A DNA stretch of 64,000 nucleotides from Mucilaginibacter oryzae (GCF_003148845.1 NZ_QGHA01000001.1:992001-1056000); one strand, 5' to 3'; counted from the stretch's first letter, positions 20,301-28,514 are shown. Made by a program: numbers and translations. Notes: generated from the letters alone by a model not told the origin.

Positions 20301-20528
20301 ATCAACACGGTTACGCTGTCTTATATGTTCGACAGGAAGTTTGTGCGGCGGTTCGGGTTCAATAACGTTAGGCTTTATTTTTCAACCAATAACCTGATCA
20401 CATTTTCAGGATATAACGGCCCTAACCCCGAGAACGTGACTTCCCTGGGCCGGGATATATCAAGCGGCTACCCGGTACCACGTACCTATAATTTAGGCTT
20501 AAATATCGAACTCAATACAAGTAAATAA
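17382..20528 (+). CDS. SusC/RagA family TonB-linked outer-membrane protein (second copy)
   Basis: 1048 residues. Signal peptide ending in HAQAQ, carboxypeptidase-regulatory-like domain at about 28-105 (ITVTGTVVEKAGNKILPGVNIYL), TonB-box-like LNEVIIVAYQNR, plug domain at about 130-255 (VENLLQGKVAGLNVQNNTGAPG, PLYIIDGVPLD, IQVMKDAQATSMYGSRGAYGVIIITTKRG), then the barrel. No STN domain, so it does not look like a transducer to a FecR protein. It is 20 bases downstream of the DUF5007-like gene and 11 bases before its own SusD. It is clearly not a recent copy of the SusC at 10547: domain make-up and length differ. Confidence 0.95.
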   Translation: MKKHILFYIVLAVCISLFCTGLHAQAQNITVTGTVVEKAGNKILPGVNIYLGNKGLTQTDYKGKFTVSVPVNSTLTFTFIGFISEKVKIEPGQKNITVTLTEDKKGLNEVIIVAYQNRNKESSPGASVTITAKDIQDVPTSNVENLLQGKVAGLNVQNNTGAPGFRGSVQVRGLSTLSVSGSGSESFLQPTSPLYIIDGVPLDADKAAEFGFQTQGPGVSPLSLIPVEDIQSIQVMKDAQATSMYGSRGAYGVIIITTKRGNSKVPRVRYTGNFFVNATPQLRATIGGNAERQAKIQQILSNATIIDELRRLGQTGFLADSLNAYWNNSTNWQSIFYGTTHNQSHNVALDGGNDRFNYKANMGFYSEKGVIKNTGFDRYNLNMNMEFKPNDKFRFFGSLFGSLGSQAKGNGVGLLQQGVAANGQASTLLPPPSFYLSPDGVTSALQTQNSNSTRNIRTNVDGRYEFIKGLALSSSISYDYTSDAESTFTPAAANAQFAQIYDYAGRNYTLYNRNAITYAQTFGADHTIFINTFNEIYKKGGQSGIIRQTRIPNDQLQGPVGSDSYNSRGGGVLSNYRNATIASFAGSFNYDYKKKYVLELSYRLDGTSSNGLENPYSKNPAAGFRWNYYKENWFKNWDWLTSGGLRLSWGQNIEPTGTLQSIYGLYNLNGNFNNNPTIGINYEFIPNPALKPITTTQYNLGFDMTILQGKVDLTFDTYYKKVDNLLFDRFLANSTGFQKKSSNDVSIADYGYELMVTVRPLTAKDFNWTVSFNGAINRDYLLRLPAEYNGQYIKFDYNNRQHIVFRVGKNTLSNYLLTNQGVYSTDGDVPVDPVTGKKYQTGGLAFKGGDPRFKDVNGDYILDDRDYEITGNSQPLITGGMSTNINYKNFGLNIYATYTAKRTILNNALSDRLSIMRDPYALLAAVPLDDLDIWRKPGDQSKYPNPYAFSRFNQIQPLRSDQSLWQEEGSYLKINTVTLSYMFDRKFVRRFGFNNVRLYFSTNNLITFSGYNGPNPENVTSLGRDISSGYPVPRTYNLGLNIELNTSK

Positions 20529-20539
20529 AACTCAAGATC

Positions 20540-22063
20540 ATGAAAAAAAGTGTGATATACATTTTAGCGGCGGCGGCAAGCTTGTGTTTACCATCCTGTA
20601 AAAAGTTTCTGAATGTACAACCCATCGATAAATTAACAGGTAATAACTTTTACCAGTCGAGAGAGGATGTGGTGGCCAATATTTATGATATGTCAAGAGC
20701 GTTTTTTGGCAAGATCAACGAAACGCATTTTATTGGCGCCACGGGCGAATACCGTTCGGGTGAGGTACTATCCGAGCCTCAGTCAGATAACGGACCATCG
20801 CGAGCATATGTAGAAGTGTTAGGCCGGAACGACCTGATCAGGCTTCTGGCGGGTAACCAGCCCTGGAATTACTACAACTTTGATCGTATTACCGACTGGA
20901 CCGGCTACTACCAGGTAATTCAAAGCGCCAACATCCTTATCTCGAAACTTGAAACGGGGGTACCGGGCGTATCAGAAACTGAAAAGAAGCAATTTGAAGG
21001 CGAAGCAGCATTTATAAGAAACCTTGCCTACTTCTTTATGGTGAGGCTTTATGGTGATGTACCTTATTTTACCGATGCTTTCCACTCAACAGCCTTACCG
21101 CGCGAAAACATGGTATCGGTTTTAAACAAATGCATAGCCGATCTTAAAAAATATAAAGATGGTTTACCGTGGACCTATTCCGATCCTGCCTTAAAAGGTG
21201 TGAGGGCGAGCCGGGGCAGCGCAATAGCGCTGATCATGAACATGAACATGTGGAATGCCGGCTTTGATAAACCTAACGCAAATAAATACTACCAGGAAAC
21301 CGCTGATTACGGGCAGGAACTGATTAAAAGCAACGCCTACAGGTTGCTACCTATAGCCGAATGGGCTACGGTTATCAAAGGACGCTCGGACGAGAGTTTG
21401 TTTGAGTTTTACCGCAGTATAAACTATGGCGATCAAAATACCAATGTAGCCCCTATTGGCGATATGTTTTTGCATTACCCCTATAAACGTCCGGAATATA
21501 CGCACCGCATCAGCTTTGCCTATTTCAGGGCCGAGTATATGCAAAAACTATATCCAGGAACATCCGATAAACGTGCCACTACCTGGTTTAATTCAGACAT
21601 CTATGCCGACAACGGAAAATTCATGATGCTGAAGTTTGCTCAAAACGCGTTTGCAACCGGCGAGGAAGATGCCAACCCTGACAATACCTTCATGATTTTC
21701 AGGTATGCCGGTGAAATACTACTCTGTGCGGAAGCGCTGGCCGAACTTGGGCAGGACGACCAGGCCATCGCCCTGGTGAACAAGGTAAGGGACAGGGCCG
21801 AGGCATCGCGCTATGCAGGCGGCGGCGGGCAGGATCTTAAAGACTTTATATTCCTGGAAAGATCGAGGGAATTGATGGGCGAAGGGCACCATTATTTTGA
21901 CCTGGTGCGCACCCGGAGGATTATGAGCAGCCAATGGAGCTACAATGTGTTAACGCTGGATAAGTTTAACCGGGGCGCCTGGACATGGCCTATTAACAGT
22001 AACGCGCTTGTTTATAACCCTTTTATGTCGTTAAACATGTACTGGGTAAACGGGGGTAATTAA
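20540..22063 (+). CDS. RagB/SusD family outer-membrane lipoprotein (second copy)
   Basis: 507 residues with a lipoprotein signal ending LCLPSC and KKFLNVQPIDKLTGNNFY, a standard SusD opening. The C-terminal signature reads FIFLERSRELMGEGHHYFDLVRTRR. Tetratricopeptide-like helices typical of SusD are plausible across the middle (WNYYNFDRITDWTGYYQVIQSANILI). It is the partner of the SusC at 17382-20528. It shares organisation with the SusD at 13599 (DWTxYYQVIQSANIL-like motif in both), which suggests the two pairs descend from one ancestor and recognise related ligands. Confidence 0.94.
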   Translation: MKKSVIYILAAAASLCLPSCKKFLNVQPIDKLTGNNFYQSREDVVANIYDMSRAFFGKINETHFIGATGEYRSGEVLSEPQSDNGPSRAYVEVLGRNDLIRLLAGNQPWNYYNFDRITDWTGYYQVIQSANILISKLETGVPGVSETEKKQFEGEAAFIRNLAYFFMVRLYGDVPYFTDAFHSTALPRENMVSVLNKCIADLKKYKDGLPWTYSDPALKGVRASRGSAIALIMNMNMWNAGFDKPNANKYYQETADYGQELIKSNAYRLLPIAEWATVIKGRSDESLFEFYRSINYGDQNTNVAPIGDMFLHYPYKRPEYTHRISFAYFRAEYMQKLYPGTSDKRATTWFNSDIYADNGKFMMLKFAQNAFATGEEDANPDNTFMIFRYAGEILLCAEALAELGQDDQAIALVNKVRDRAEASRYAGGGGQDLKDFIFLERSRELMGEGHHYFDLVRTRRIMSSQWSYNVLTLDKFNRGAWTWPINSNALVYNPFMSLNMYWVNGGN

Positions 22064-22080
22064 CCAATCCTAAAAAAGAA

Positions 22081-22815
22081 ATGAAAAGCAATATGAAAAA
22101 TATCATTATGGCGTTGGCCGGGCTTTTACTGGTGCTTACCGGCTGTAAACGCGATGAGTACTATAAAGACGGGGGCAAAGCCACAGCCGACTATCCGGGC
22201 GATATGCTGCAATATTTACAGGACAAGCCCGTGCCCTTTGATACCATTGCCCAGATTGTAAAACTGGCCGGTATGGAAGACACATTCCGTAAAACTGATT
22301 TTACCTTTTTCGCACCAGACGATGACGTTATTAAAAGAACCATCGGCAACAACAAAACAAGGGGCTCATTAAATAAATTTTTGTTTGATGCAGGGCGCGA
22401 TACGGTGAAAAAGCTTTCGGATATCGATTCGGCCATATGGAAAAAGTACCTGCAACGCTACATGTTTAAGGGCGTTAACCGGCTTAAAGATTACCCGCAA
22501 ATTGATATCGACCTGCAAAACCAGTACCCGGGGGCCCTTTACTATGCCTACAGCGGCGATGTAGTGAACATCGGCGTGCTTTATGCCGATGCCAATAACA
22601 TTAAATATATCGGTCCGCGTACATTGATGATCAGTTATATCTACGACATCAACAACGCGCAGAACGCGGTTTTTCGGAATAAGGTATCCTCGTCGGATAT
22701 CAAGCCCCAAAACGGGGTGGTGCATACCCTGCAATATAATGAGGCTTACTTTGGTTTTAGCCAGGACGACTTTTACCAGGAGATTTACTTTGCGGGGCTT
22801 CACCATTCCGATTAA
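22081..22815 (+). CDS. FAS1 (fasciclin) domain lipoprotein
   Basis: 244 residues. A lipoprotein signal ends VLTGC. The mature protein is one FAS1 domain: MLQYLQDKPVPFDTIAQIVKLAG, then FTFFAPDDDVIKR, with a late GVVHTL motif. It corresponds to the N-terminal half of the protein at 15119-16228, but lacks the discoidin tail. It sits in the same position relative to its SusCD pair, 17 bases after susD. A second ATG four codons in (MKN) is an alternative start. The likely role is a surface accessory that contacts the substrate or other envelope proteins. Confidence 0.82.
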   Translation: MKSNMKNIIMALAGLLLVLTGCKRDEYYKDGGKATADYPGDMLQYLQDKPVPFDTIAQIVKLAGMEDTFRKTDFTFFAPDDDVIKRTIGNNKTRGSLNKFLFDAGRDTVKKLSDIDSAIWKKYLQRYMFKGVNRLKDYPQIDIDLQNQYPGALYYAYSGDVVNIGVLYADANNIKYIGPRTLMISYIYDINNAQNAVFRNKVSSSDIKPQNGVVHTLQYNEAYFGFSQDDFYQEIYFAGLHHSD

Positions 22816-22856
22816 ACATGATCAACAATATTTTTTCAATGGCAATTAATTGAAAT

Positions 22857-24467
22857 ATGAGAAGACTTAGCTACATCATCATGCTTATCCTGCTTGCGCT
22901 TGGTATGGGGGCATGTAAAAAGGATAAAACAGTTTACTCCGACCCTTACGGGGACGGGAAGCCACCATTAGGCGTTAACCTTAACCGCGACGCGGTACCT
23001 GTACCATCAGTTGGCGCAGTAGGTACCGAAGTGACATTTAAAGCCACCGGCCTAATGGCTTATAAGGACAAAATAAAATTCATGTTTAACGGCGAACCCG
23101 GCCAGGTTACCGAAGTAACAGCATCAACCATTAAAGTGAAGGTGCCGCCGTTTGGCAGCACCGGTATTACCTCGATAGCGATTGATGACCAATTGGTATT
23201 AGGGCCGCTGTTTAAGGTAACAGGATTAATTAATATCGATCCTTCTTTCAGGGCTACGGCCGGAGCAAACGGAGGCGTACACCAGGTTTATCCGCTTGCT
23301 GACGGCCGTAACCTGGTGCTTGGCTGGTTTACCAATTATGACAACAAGGGTATTATTACACCGCTTAACCGTATTGTCAGAACATCGGCCGATGGCGAGT
23401 TCGATCGTACATTCCGTACGGGCAAGGCTGCTAATGGTGAACTATCAAGGGTTATTGAACTTGGTGGAAAATATGTTATTGCAGGTGGCTTTAGCGGTTA
23501 TAACCAGCGTACCGAAAACATCAGCAACATCACCACTTTAAATGTTGATGGCAGCATTGATACCATGGGTGTAAAAACCTATAGACGACCGTCGCAAACA
23601 GATACCACCAAATACTTTCCGAAGTTTAACGGTGGTGCCAATGAGTACATCTCAAAAATATACAAGCATCAAAACAAAATACTGGCAACCGGCAGTTTCA
23701 GGTACTATGTAAAGCGGGTTTATACCGAGCATAATCGTGATTTTACGCGCGATACGGTGATCCTGGATAGTACGGAGATTAGGCAGGTGGCCCGTTTTAA
23801 TCCTGACGGTTCGCTTGATAAAACATACCGCTTTAACGTAGCAACCAATAAAGGCCTGCCGTCGGCAAACGGCCCCATCGATTCGTATATGCATACCGAT
23901 GCCGATCAGCTGGAAAAGCTGGTGCTGTTTGGAAGCTTTACCACGTTTGATCAAAAAACTGCCGGCCGCCTGGTGCGCTTAACCGCTGCAGGCACTATCG
24001 ATGATTCGTTTAAAACAGGTACAGGTACCGATAACAGTATCTCATCATTAACCTACAACCCGGTAACCAAAAAATACCTCATCACCGGTATATTCAGGAA
24101 CTATGACGGCAAACCTGCCATCAGTATGGCGCTGGTTAACCTCGATGGCACACTCGATCAAACTTTTGCGGCAAAAACTTTTGAAGGGGGCTACCCTGGT
24201 TTCGCGCGGCAGCTTAACGATGGATTAATTGTAGTTAGCGGCAGCTTCAAAAAGTATAATAATGTTACCCGTAACGGTTTCATGGTATTAAATGCCAAAG
24301 GTGAACTTGCTCCTGGCTATAATAGCACCGGGCCTTTCTCGGGTTCTTTATACGATATTATTGAAACCAAATCGACCGATGGCAAACGGGCGTTATTGCT
24401 GATAGGCTATTTCGACCGGTTTGATAATACCCAGGTTAGCAACATTATACGCGTAACCATCGAGTAA
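22857..24467 (+). CDS. Lipoprotein with TIG/IPT domain and delta-60-type repeats (DUF5008-like)
   Basis: 536 residues with a lipoprotein signal ending GMGAC. Residues about 45-125 form a TIG/IPT-like immunoglobulin fold (VPSVGAVGTEVTFKATGL, then ASTIKVKVPPFG). The rest carries at least five repeats of the delta-60 kind: RTSADGEFDRTF, LNVDGSIDTM, FNPDGSLDKTY, LTAAGTIDDSF and VNLDGTLDQTF, about 45-100 residues apart. Such repeats usually build a beta-propeller. The arrangement agrees with my memory of DUF5008 proteins in Bacteroidota SusCD clusters. No catalytic residues are apparent; a carbohydrate- or protein-binding platform on the cell surface is the best guess. Confidence 0.78.
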   Translation: MRRLSYIIMLILLALGMGACKKDKTVYSDPYGDGKPPLGVNLNRDAVPVPSVGAVGTEVTFKATGLMAYKDKIKFMFNGEPGQVTEVTASTIKVKVPPFGSTGITSIAIDDQLVLGPLFKVTGLINIDPSFRATAGANGGVHQVYPLADGRNLVLGWFTNYDNKGIITPLNRIVRTSADGEFDRTFRTGKAANGELSRVIELGGKYVIAGGFSGYNQRTENISNITTLNVDGSIDTMGVKTYRRPSQTDTTKYFPKFNGGANEYISKIYKHQNKILATGSFRYYVKRVYTEHNRDFTRDTVILDSTEIRQVARFNPDGSLDKTYRFNVATNKGLPSANGPIDSYMHTDADQLEKLVLFGSFTTFDQKTAGRLVRLTAAGTIDDSFKTGTGTDNSISSLTYNPVTKKYLITGIFRNYDGKPAISMALVNLDGTLDQTFAAKTFEGGYPGFARQLNDGLIVVSGSFKKYNNVTRNGFMVLNAKGELAPGYNSTGPFSGSLYDIIETKSTDGKRALLLIGYFDRFDNTQVSNIIRVTIE

Positions 24468-24497
24468 ATTTTATGACAACCATTAATTTATAAAGAA

Positions 24498-26198
24498 ATG
24501 CAGAACAGGAAAAAATATAAAGAGATCATTTTTTCAATTATCTGTGCATTGGCTGTTGTTGCAATATCCTGCAATAAAGATTTTGTGCGTACCCTGCCCA
24601 ATAAGGATTATACGGATACGGCTAAAGCATCCTTTGGCCAGCGGAAGGTTCTATACCTGATTGTTGACGGCGCAAGGGGAGCGTCGGTAAATAGTGCCAA
24701 TGTGCCCAATATAAAGGCATTGCTACCCAATTCCATTTACAGTTGGGTCGCCCTGAGCGATCCGGATTCGACACGGGACGTAAGCAACTGGGCCAATATG
24801 TTAACCGGTGTAAAAAAAGAGAAACATAAAGTTTTGTCGGAGGATTTTACAGGCAACAACCTGGCAACTTATCCTGTATTTTTTGAAAGGATAAAAGAAG
24901 AAAAACCGAACGCAAAAATTGTTTCATTCGCTTCATCGGCCACATTTAAAAACAAACTGACACAGGGGGTTACAACAAGCGACCTCTTCGGCACCGATGA
25001 ACAGGTTAAAACCGCTGTGGTTAATAACCTGAATACCGATACGGCGCAATTGATAGTCGGCCAGTTTAATGACATCAGAGAGGCCGGTGCCAAATACGGA
25101 TATGATAATTCATATCCGCAGTATAAAGCCGCTATCGAAAAGTTTGATGGCTATGTAGGCGAGATGATAGATGCCCTCAAAAAAAGGAAAGATTACGCTA
25201 ACGAGGACTGGCTGGTAGTTATAGCATCAAGCGGCGGCGGAAAATTCAACATCCCGCCTAATCAGAATGACAATACCGTTTTCAGTAATACCGCCGCCAA
25301 CACCTTTACTATTTATTACAATCCGAAATATAAACAACGGGTAATAGGCAAGCCATTTACCGGTAACAGGTACCTGGGGCGTACGGTGCGTTTAAGGGAT
25401 ACCGGCATAAGGGCCGAAATAGACACCGCAGATATTTTTAACATTGATGATACTACCAAATTTACCATCGAACTGAAGGTTAAAAAGAATGAAGATAAAT
25501 TCTTTTGGCCAAGCATTTTGGGTAAAAGGCCCGAATGGTCATCCGGGCACCCGGGCGTTGGCTGGGTAATTTACCTTGAAGACGCTTATTGGTACTTTGA
25601 ATACAGGGGCACCAAAGATGGTGACTACCACCAATGCCGCGGCGGCGACCTGCAAAAAGGCCAATGGCAAAATCTTTCGGTTAAATGCGAAATACGTGCA
25701 GGCAGACGGTACATCCGAACGTACACCAACGGAGTATTTGATAATGAGATTGATGTAACCGAATCGGGAAGCTTTGCCAATAACAGTAAGCTAAAGCTGG
25801 GTTATCTGAATGGCAACGGCCATGGTACGCCGGATGTTTATGTAACCGACATCAGGTTTTTTAAAGTTGACGTACCCGATGCTGTGATTGGAAATTACGC
25901 CTGCGAAACCTCTATCAGCGAAGGCCATCCCTACTACACCTTCTTGGCGGCATACTGGCCGGGTACAGATGGCCAGGGCGACAGGATCAGGGATGTAGGT
26001 CCGCAGGCCCGCGATTTTAAACTAAAGGGTAATTATCAATGGGAGGACTTTAACGACCTGATCTGCCCGCCGCCTGCGGATGCACTTGCGCAGTTTGTTC
26101 CGCAAACGGCAGATATCCCGGCGCAGATCATCAACTGGTTCAGGATCCCTAACAGGCAGGCCTGGGGGCTTGATGGCCGCGTTTGGCTTGATCAATAG
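24498..26198 (+). CDS. Lipoprotein with alkaline-phosphatase-like fold and LamG-like domain (DUF4983-like)
   Basis: 566 residues with a lipoprotein signal (VVAISC, Cys 25). Residues about 48-260 resemble the alkaline phosphatase / type I phosphodiesterase fold: RKVLYLIVDGARG, ANVPNIKALLPNS, a WANMLTGVKKEKH stretch where the nucleophile loop is expected, and DWLVVIASSGGGKF where active enzymes have a DHG metal site. The usual Thr/Ser nucleophile and Asp-His metal ligands are not evident, so it may be catalytically dead. Residues about 300-460 look like a LamG/concanavalin-like sandwich (DTTKFTIELKVKKNE, YTNGVFDNEIDV, LKLGYLNG). The C-terminus is the kind of tail called DUF4983, from memory. 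It is likely a surface glycan-binding protein. Confidence 0.72.
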   Translation: MQNRKKYKEIIFSIICALAVVAISCNKDFVRTLPNKDYTDTAKASFGQRKVLYLIVDGARGASVNSANVPNIKALLPNSIYSWVALSDPDSTRDVSNWANMLTGVKKEKHKVLSEDFTGNNLATYPVFFERIKEEKPNAKIVSFASSATFKNKLTQGVTTSDLFGTDEQVKTAVVNNLNTDTAQLIVGQFNDIREAGAKYGYDNSYPQYKAAIEKFDGYVGEMIDALKKRKDYANEDWLVVIASSGGGKFNIPPNQNDNTVFSNTAANTFTIYYNPKYKQRVIGKPFTGNRYLGRTVRLRDTGIRAEIDTADIFNIDDTTKFTIELKVKKNEDKFFWPSILGKRPEWSSGHPGVGWVIYLEDAYWYFEYRGTKDGDYHQCRGGDLQKGQWQNLSVKCEIRAGRRYIRTYTNGVFDNEIDVTESGSFANNSKLKLGYLNGNGHGTPDVYVTDIRFFKVDVPDAVIGNYACETSISEGHPYYTFLAAYWPGTDGQGDRIRDVGPQARDFKLKGNYQWEDFNDLICPPPADALAQFVPQTADIPAQIINWFRIPNRQAWGLDGRVWLDQ

Positions 26199-26220
26199 AT
26201 ATTAACCATTAAAAACATTA

Positions 26221-27657
26221 ATGATGAAAAAATACAGCTATGTTTTGCTTATCGGATTAATGATCCTGATAGCGGCAGCCTGCAAAAACAACGCGCTTGA
26301 TGATCTGAAACCGATTCAAAATACCAATAGGGATATCTCCGGCGCAGGTGCAGATATTGGTGGCGCGCTTGCAGGAAACGAAATAGTTAAAGTGCCGTTT
26401 AAAATATCCTTATCGGGGCCTGCAACCAAAGCGTTCCAGGTAGGTATCACGTTCAACAATGATACCGTAGCCACCCTTATAGCCAACGGCACCCTAAAAA
26501 ATACGGTGATACTGCCGCCAGGCGCTATTGATTATAACAGCGTTATCAACGTATCATTCGGTTCGGATACGGCAACTTCGGTAGCAAGTGTCAGGCTATC
26601 GGCCATAGAAGCCAATTATGGCAAAAATGTGGCCTTCGCGTTTAAACTCACCGACCCGGGTAAGGGCAACCAGATTAAAGGGGGCCAATCAAACATCCTG
26701 GTATTGCTTGATACCAAAAAGCTGATCAAGGAAACCGATATCCATTATCTGTCGCTTTTAAATGGTGGCGGCATTATGGATGTCGACTATCAGAAAAATT
26801 ACACTACCTCGCCGGCCGGCATCACTGTTCCGTTAACTATAAACCTGGCAGGCGTACCGGCCGGAGCGTTTAACGTTCATGTAAAATTGAACGCCGATAC
26901 TATAGCCGACCTGGTAAGTAAAAAGGTATTACCGGCCAACACTATAGCACTAAAGAGCGATCAGTTTAGTATAGACACATTGGTTAGGGTAAACTCCAAC
27001 AGCAGCACAGCGGTAATCCGCCTGTCAATCGGCTGGCCGGTTTTTGATGCCAATATAGTTGCCAATAAGCGCTTTGGCTTTGTGGTGAGCTTGTCCAATC
27101 CATCAAAACACATCCTCCACCCAACAAACAGCAAGTTAATAGTTTTGGTACAACCGGAAGTTAACCTGGATAATAACTCTTACATCACCGGCAATGGAAC
27201 AGGTTTAAAGGCAGAATACTTCTCCAACAATCAACTACTGGATTTTGACGGCAGAAAACCCGATCTTGTACGGATAGAACCCACTATTGACTGGCCTAAC
27301 GATGGCGTTTGGCAGGCCGCGGTACCAACCATCAGTCATGATAATTTCTCCACCCGGTGGACCGGCGAGTTCCTGGCGCCTGTTAGGGGCGAGTATGTTT
27401 TCTGGCAAAATGAATGGGACGACGGATCGAGATTATATATTGACGGCAAGGCTATTATCAATGATTTCACCACCGAGTGGGATAAAGACAGCCGCAATGC
27501 CAAAATATTTTTGGAACGCGGTAAACGCTACAAAATAGAAGCCGATCATCGTGAAAATGTGGGCGGTCAGCGTGCCCGTTTAACTTTTGAAGTACCGTCG
27601 GCGGGCATCAATGGCAGAAGGATCGTACCGCAAAGCCAGTTATTCCCGGCGCCTTAA
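26221..27657 (+). CDS. Lipoprotein with two DUF1735-like modules and a C-terminal PA14 domain
   Basis: 478 residues, lipobox ending IAAAC (Cys 21). Two consecutive modules of similar plan are visible: residues about 55-170 (VPFKISLSGPATKAFQVGI, NNDTVATLIANGTL) and about 195-310 (VPLTINLAGVPAGAFNVHV, NADTIADLVSKKVL). They look like an internal duplication of a DUF1735-type adhesin sandwich. Residues about 325-475 read as PA14 (GLKAEYFSNNQLLDFDG, FSTRWTGEFLAPVRGEYVF, DDGSRLYIDGKAIIND), a carbohydrate-binding beta-barrel known from adhesins and glucosidases. It is 22 bases downstream of the phosphatase-fold gene in the same operon. A surface glycan-binding role is inferred. Confidence 0.82.
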   Translation: MMKKYSYVLLIGLMILIAAACKNNALDDLKPIQNTNRDISGAGADIGGALAGNEIVKVPFKISLSGPATKAFQVGITFNNDTVATLIANGTLKNTVILPPGAIDYNSVINVSFGSDTATSVASVRLSAIEANYGKNVAFAFKLTDPGKGNQIKGGQSNILVLLDTKKLIKETDIHYLSLLNGGGIMDVDYQKNYTTSPAGITVPLTINLAGVPAGAFNVHVKLNADTIADLVSKKVLPANTIALKSDQFSIDTLVRVNSNSSTAVIRLSIGWPVFDANIVANKRFGFVVSLSNPSKHILHPTNSKLIVLVQPEVNLDNNSYITGNGTGLKAEYFSNNQLLDFDGRKPDLVRIEPTIDWPNDGVWQAAVPTISHDNFSTRWTGEFLAPVRGEYVFWQNEWDDGSRLYIDGKAIINDFTTEWDKDSRNAKIFLERGKRYKIEADHRENVGGQRARLTFEVPSAGINGRRIVPQSQLFPAP

Positions 27658-27689
27658 GCTACCAACAGTTCACAGAAAAACTAAACAAC

Positions 27690-28502
27690 ATGAAAAAAGT
27701 ATTGCACATGATATCGGTATTTTCAACAGCGGCCCTGTTGTTTACCGGGTGTAAAAAAGACAAACCCGCGCCCGCGCCTGTACCGGATGAACCCAGACCC
27801 ATAGTAGGCTTTACAGCAGCACGGACAGATAGTGTTGATTTTTTAAGCTACCAGTTTACCAGTACGGCCACCAATTATAAAGATATACTATGGCAATTTG
27901 GCGACGACAGCACATCGACAGAAAAAGCGCCTAAGCACCGTTATGCGTTTGATGGTTTATATCACGTAGTATTAACAGCCAGGAATTCGCAGGGGTTTTC
28001 GGCCGCCCGCGAAATCATATTGAACGTTGCCGACCCTAACTTTGACCGTACAAAGGTTGGCGAAAGTTATTTTAGAACCATCGGCGGTACGCTTACCGTA
28101 TCGCGCGACAACGGCGGCGGACCGAATGCAAACGAGGGCTCGCTGAAGGTGGTTGACGGCGATCCGAATACCAAATTTTTTCAATCGGGTTTCTCCGGCG
28201 ACCTGGTATTGAAATATGAACTTAATACACCAGCTGTTGCAGGTGCCTACACCATAACTTCGGCAAATGACTCGCCAGATCGCGACCCCAAAGGATGGAC
28301 ACTTCAGGGATCGGAAGATGGGATTCGCTGGATAAACCTGCACAGTAAAAGCAACGAGGTTTTTGCCAAACGCTTCCAACGGATCATCTATCATTTTAAC
28401 AACAATGTAGCTTACAAATTTTACAGGTTGAACATCAAGGTTAATAATGGCGCCCGTGATTTCCAGATGGCTGAGTGGACAGTGAATAAAAAGCAGCCAT
28501 AA
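27690..28502 (+). CDS. Lipoprotein with PKD domain and F5/8-type (discoidin-like) domain
   Basis: 270 residues, lipoprotein signal ending LLFTGC. Residues about 38-112 are a PKD domain (ILWQFGDDSTSTEKAPKHRY, then GLYHVVLTARNSQG). Residues about 120-270 form a discoidin-like domain closely related to that of the protein at 15119: LTVSRDNGGGPNANEGSLKV, DGDPNTKF, SANDSPDRDPKGWTLQGSED and AEWTVN. It is the last gene of the operon; its stop codon lies in the loop of an intrinsic terminator. A surface sugar- or polymer-binding protein is the likely role. Confidence 0.85.
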   Translation: MKKVLHMISVFSTAALLFTGCKKDKPAPAPVPDEPRPIVGFTAARTDSVDFLSYQFTSTATNYKDILWQFGDDSTSTEKAPKHRYAFDGLYHVVLTARNSQGFSAAREIILNVADPNFDRTKVGESYFRTIGGTLTVSRDNGGGPNANEGSLKVVDGDPNTKFFQSGFSGDLVLKYELNTPAVAGAYTITSANDSPDRDPKGWTLQGSEDGIRWINLHSKSNEVFAKRFQRIIYHFNNNVAYKFYRLNIKVNNGARDFQMAEWTVNKKQP

Positions 28503-28514
28503 TGGTTGCTTTTT
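28488..28514 (+). terminator. Intrinsic terminator overlapping the last codons of the cluster
   Basis: An 11-bp stem (aaaaagcagcc with ggttgcttttt, one G-T pair) encloses a five-base loop that contains part of the stop codon of the PKD/discoidin gene. The descending arm ends in five T residues. It should end the transcript that began upstream of 10547. Confidence 0.75.
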
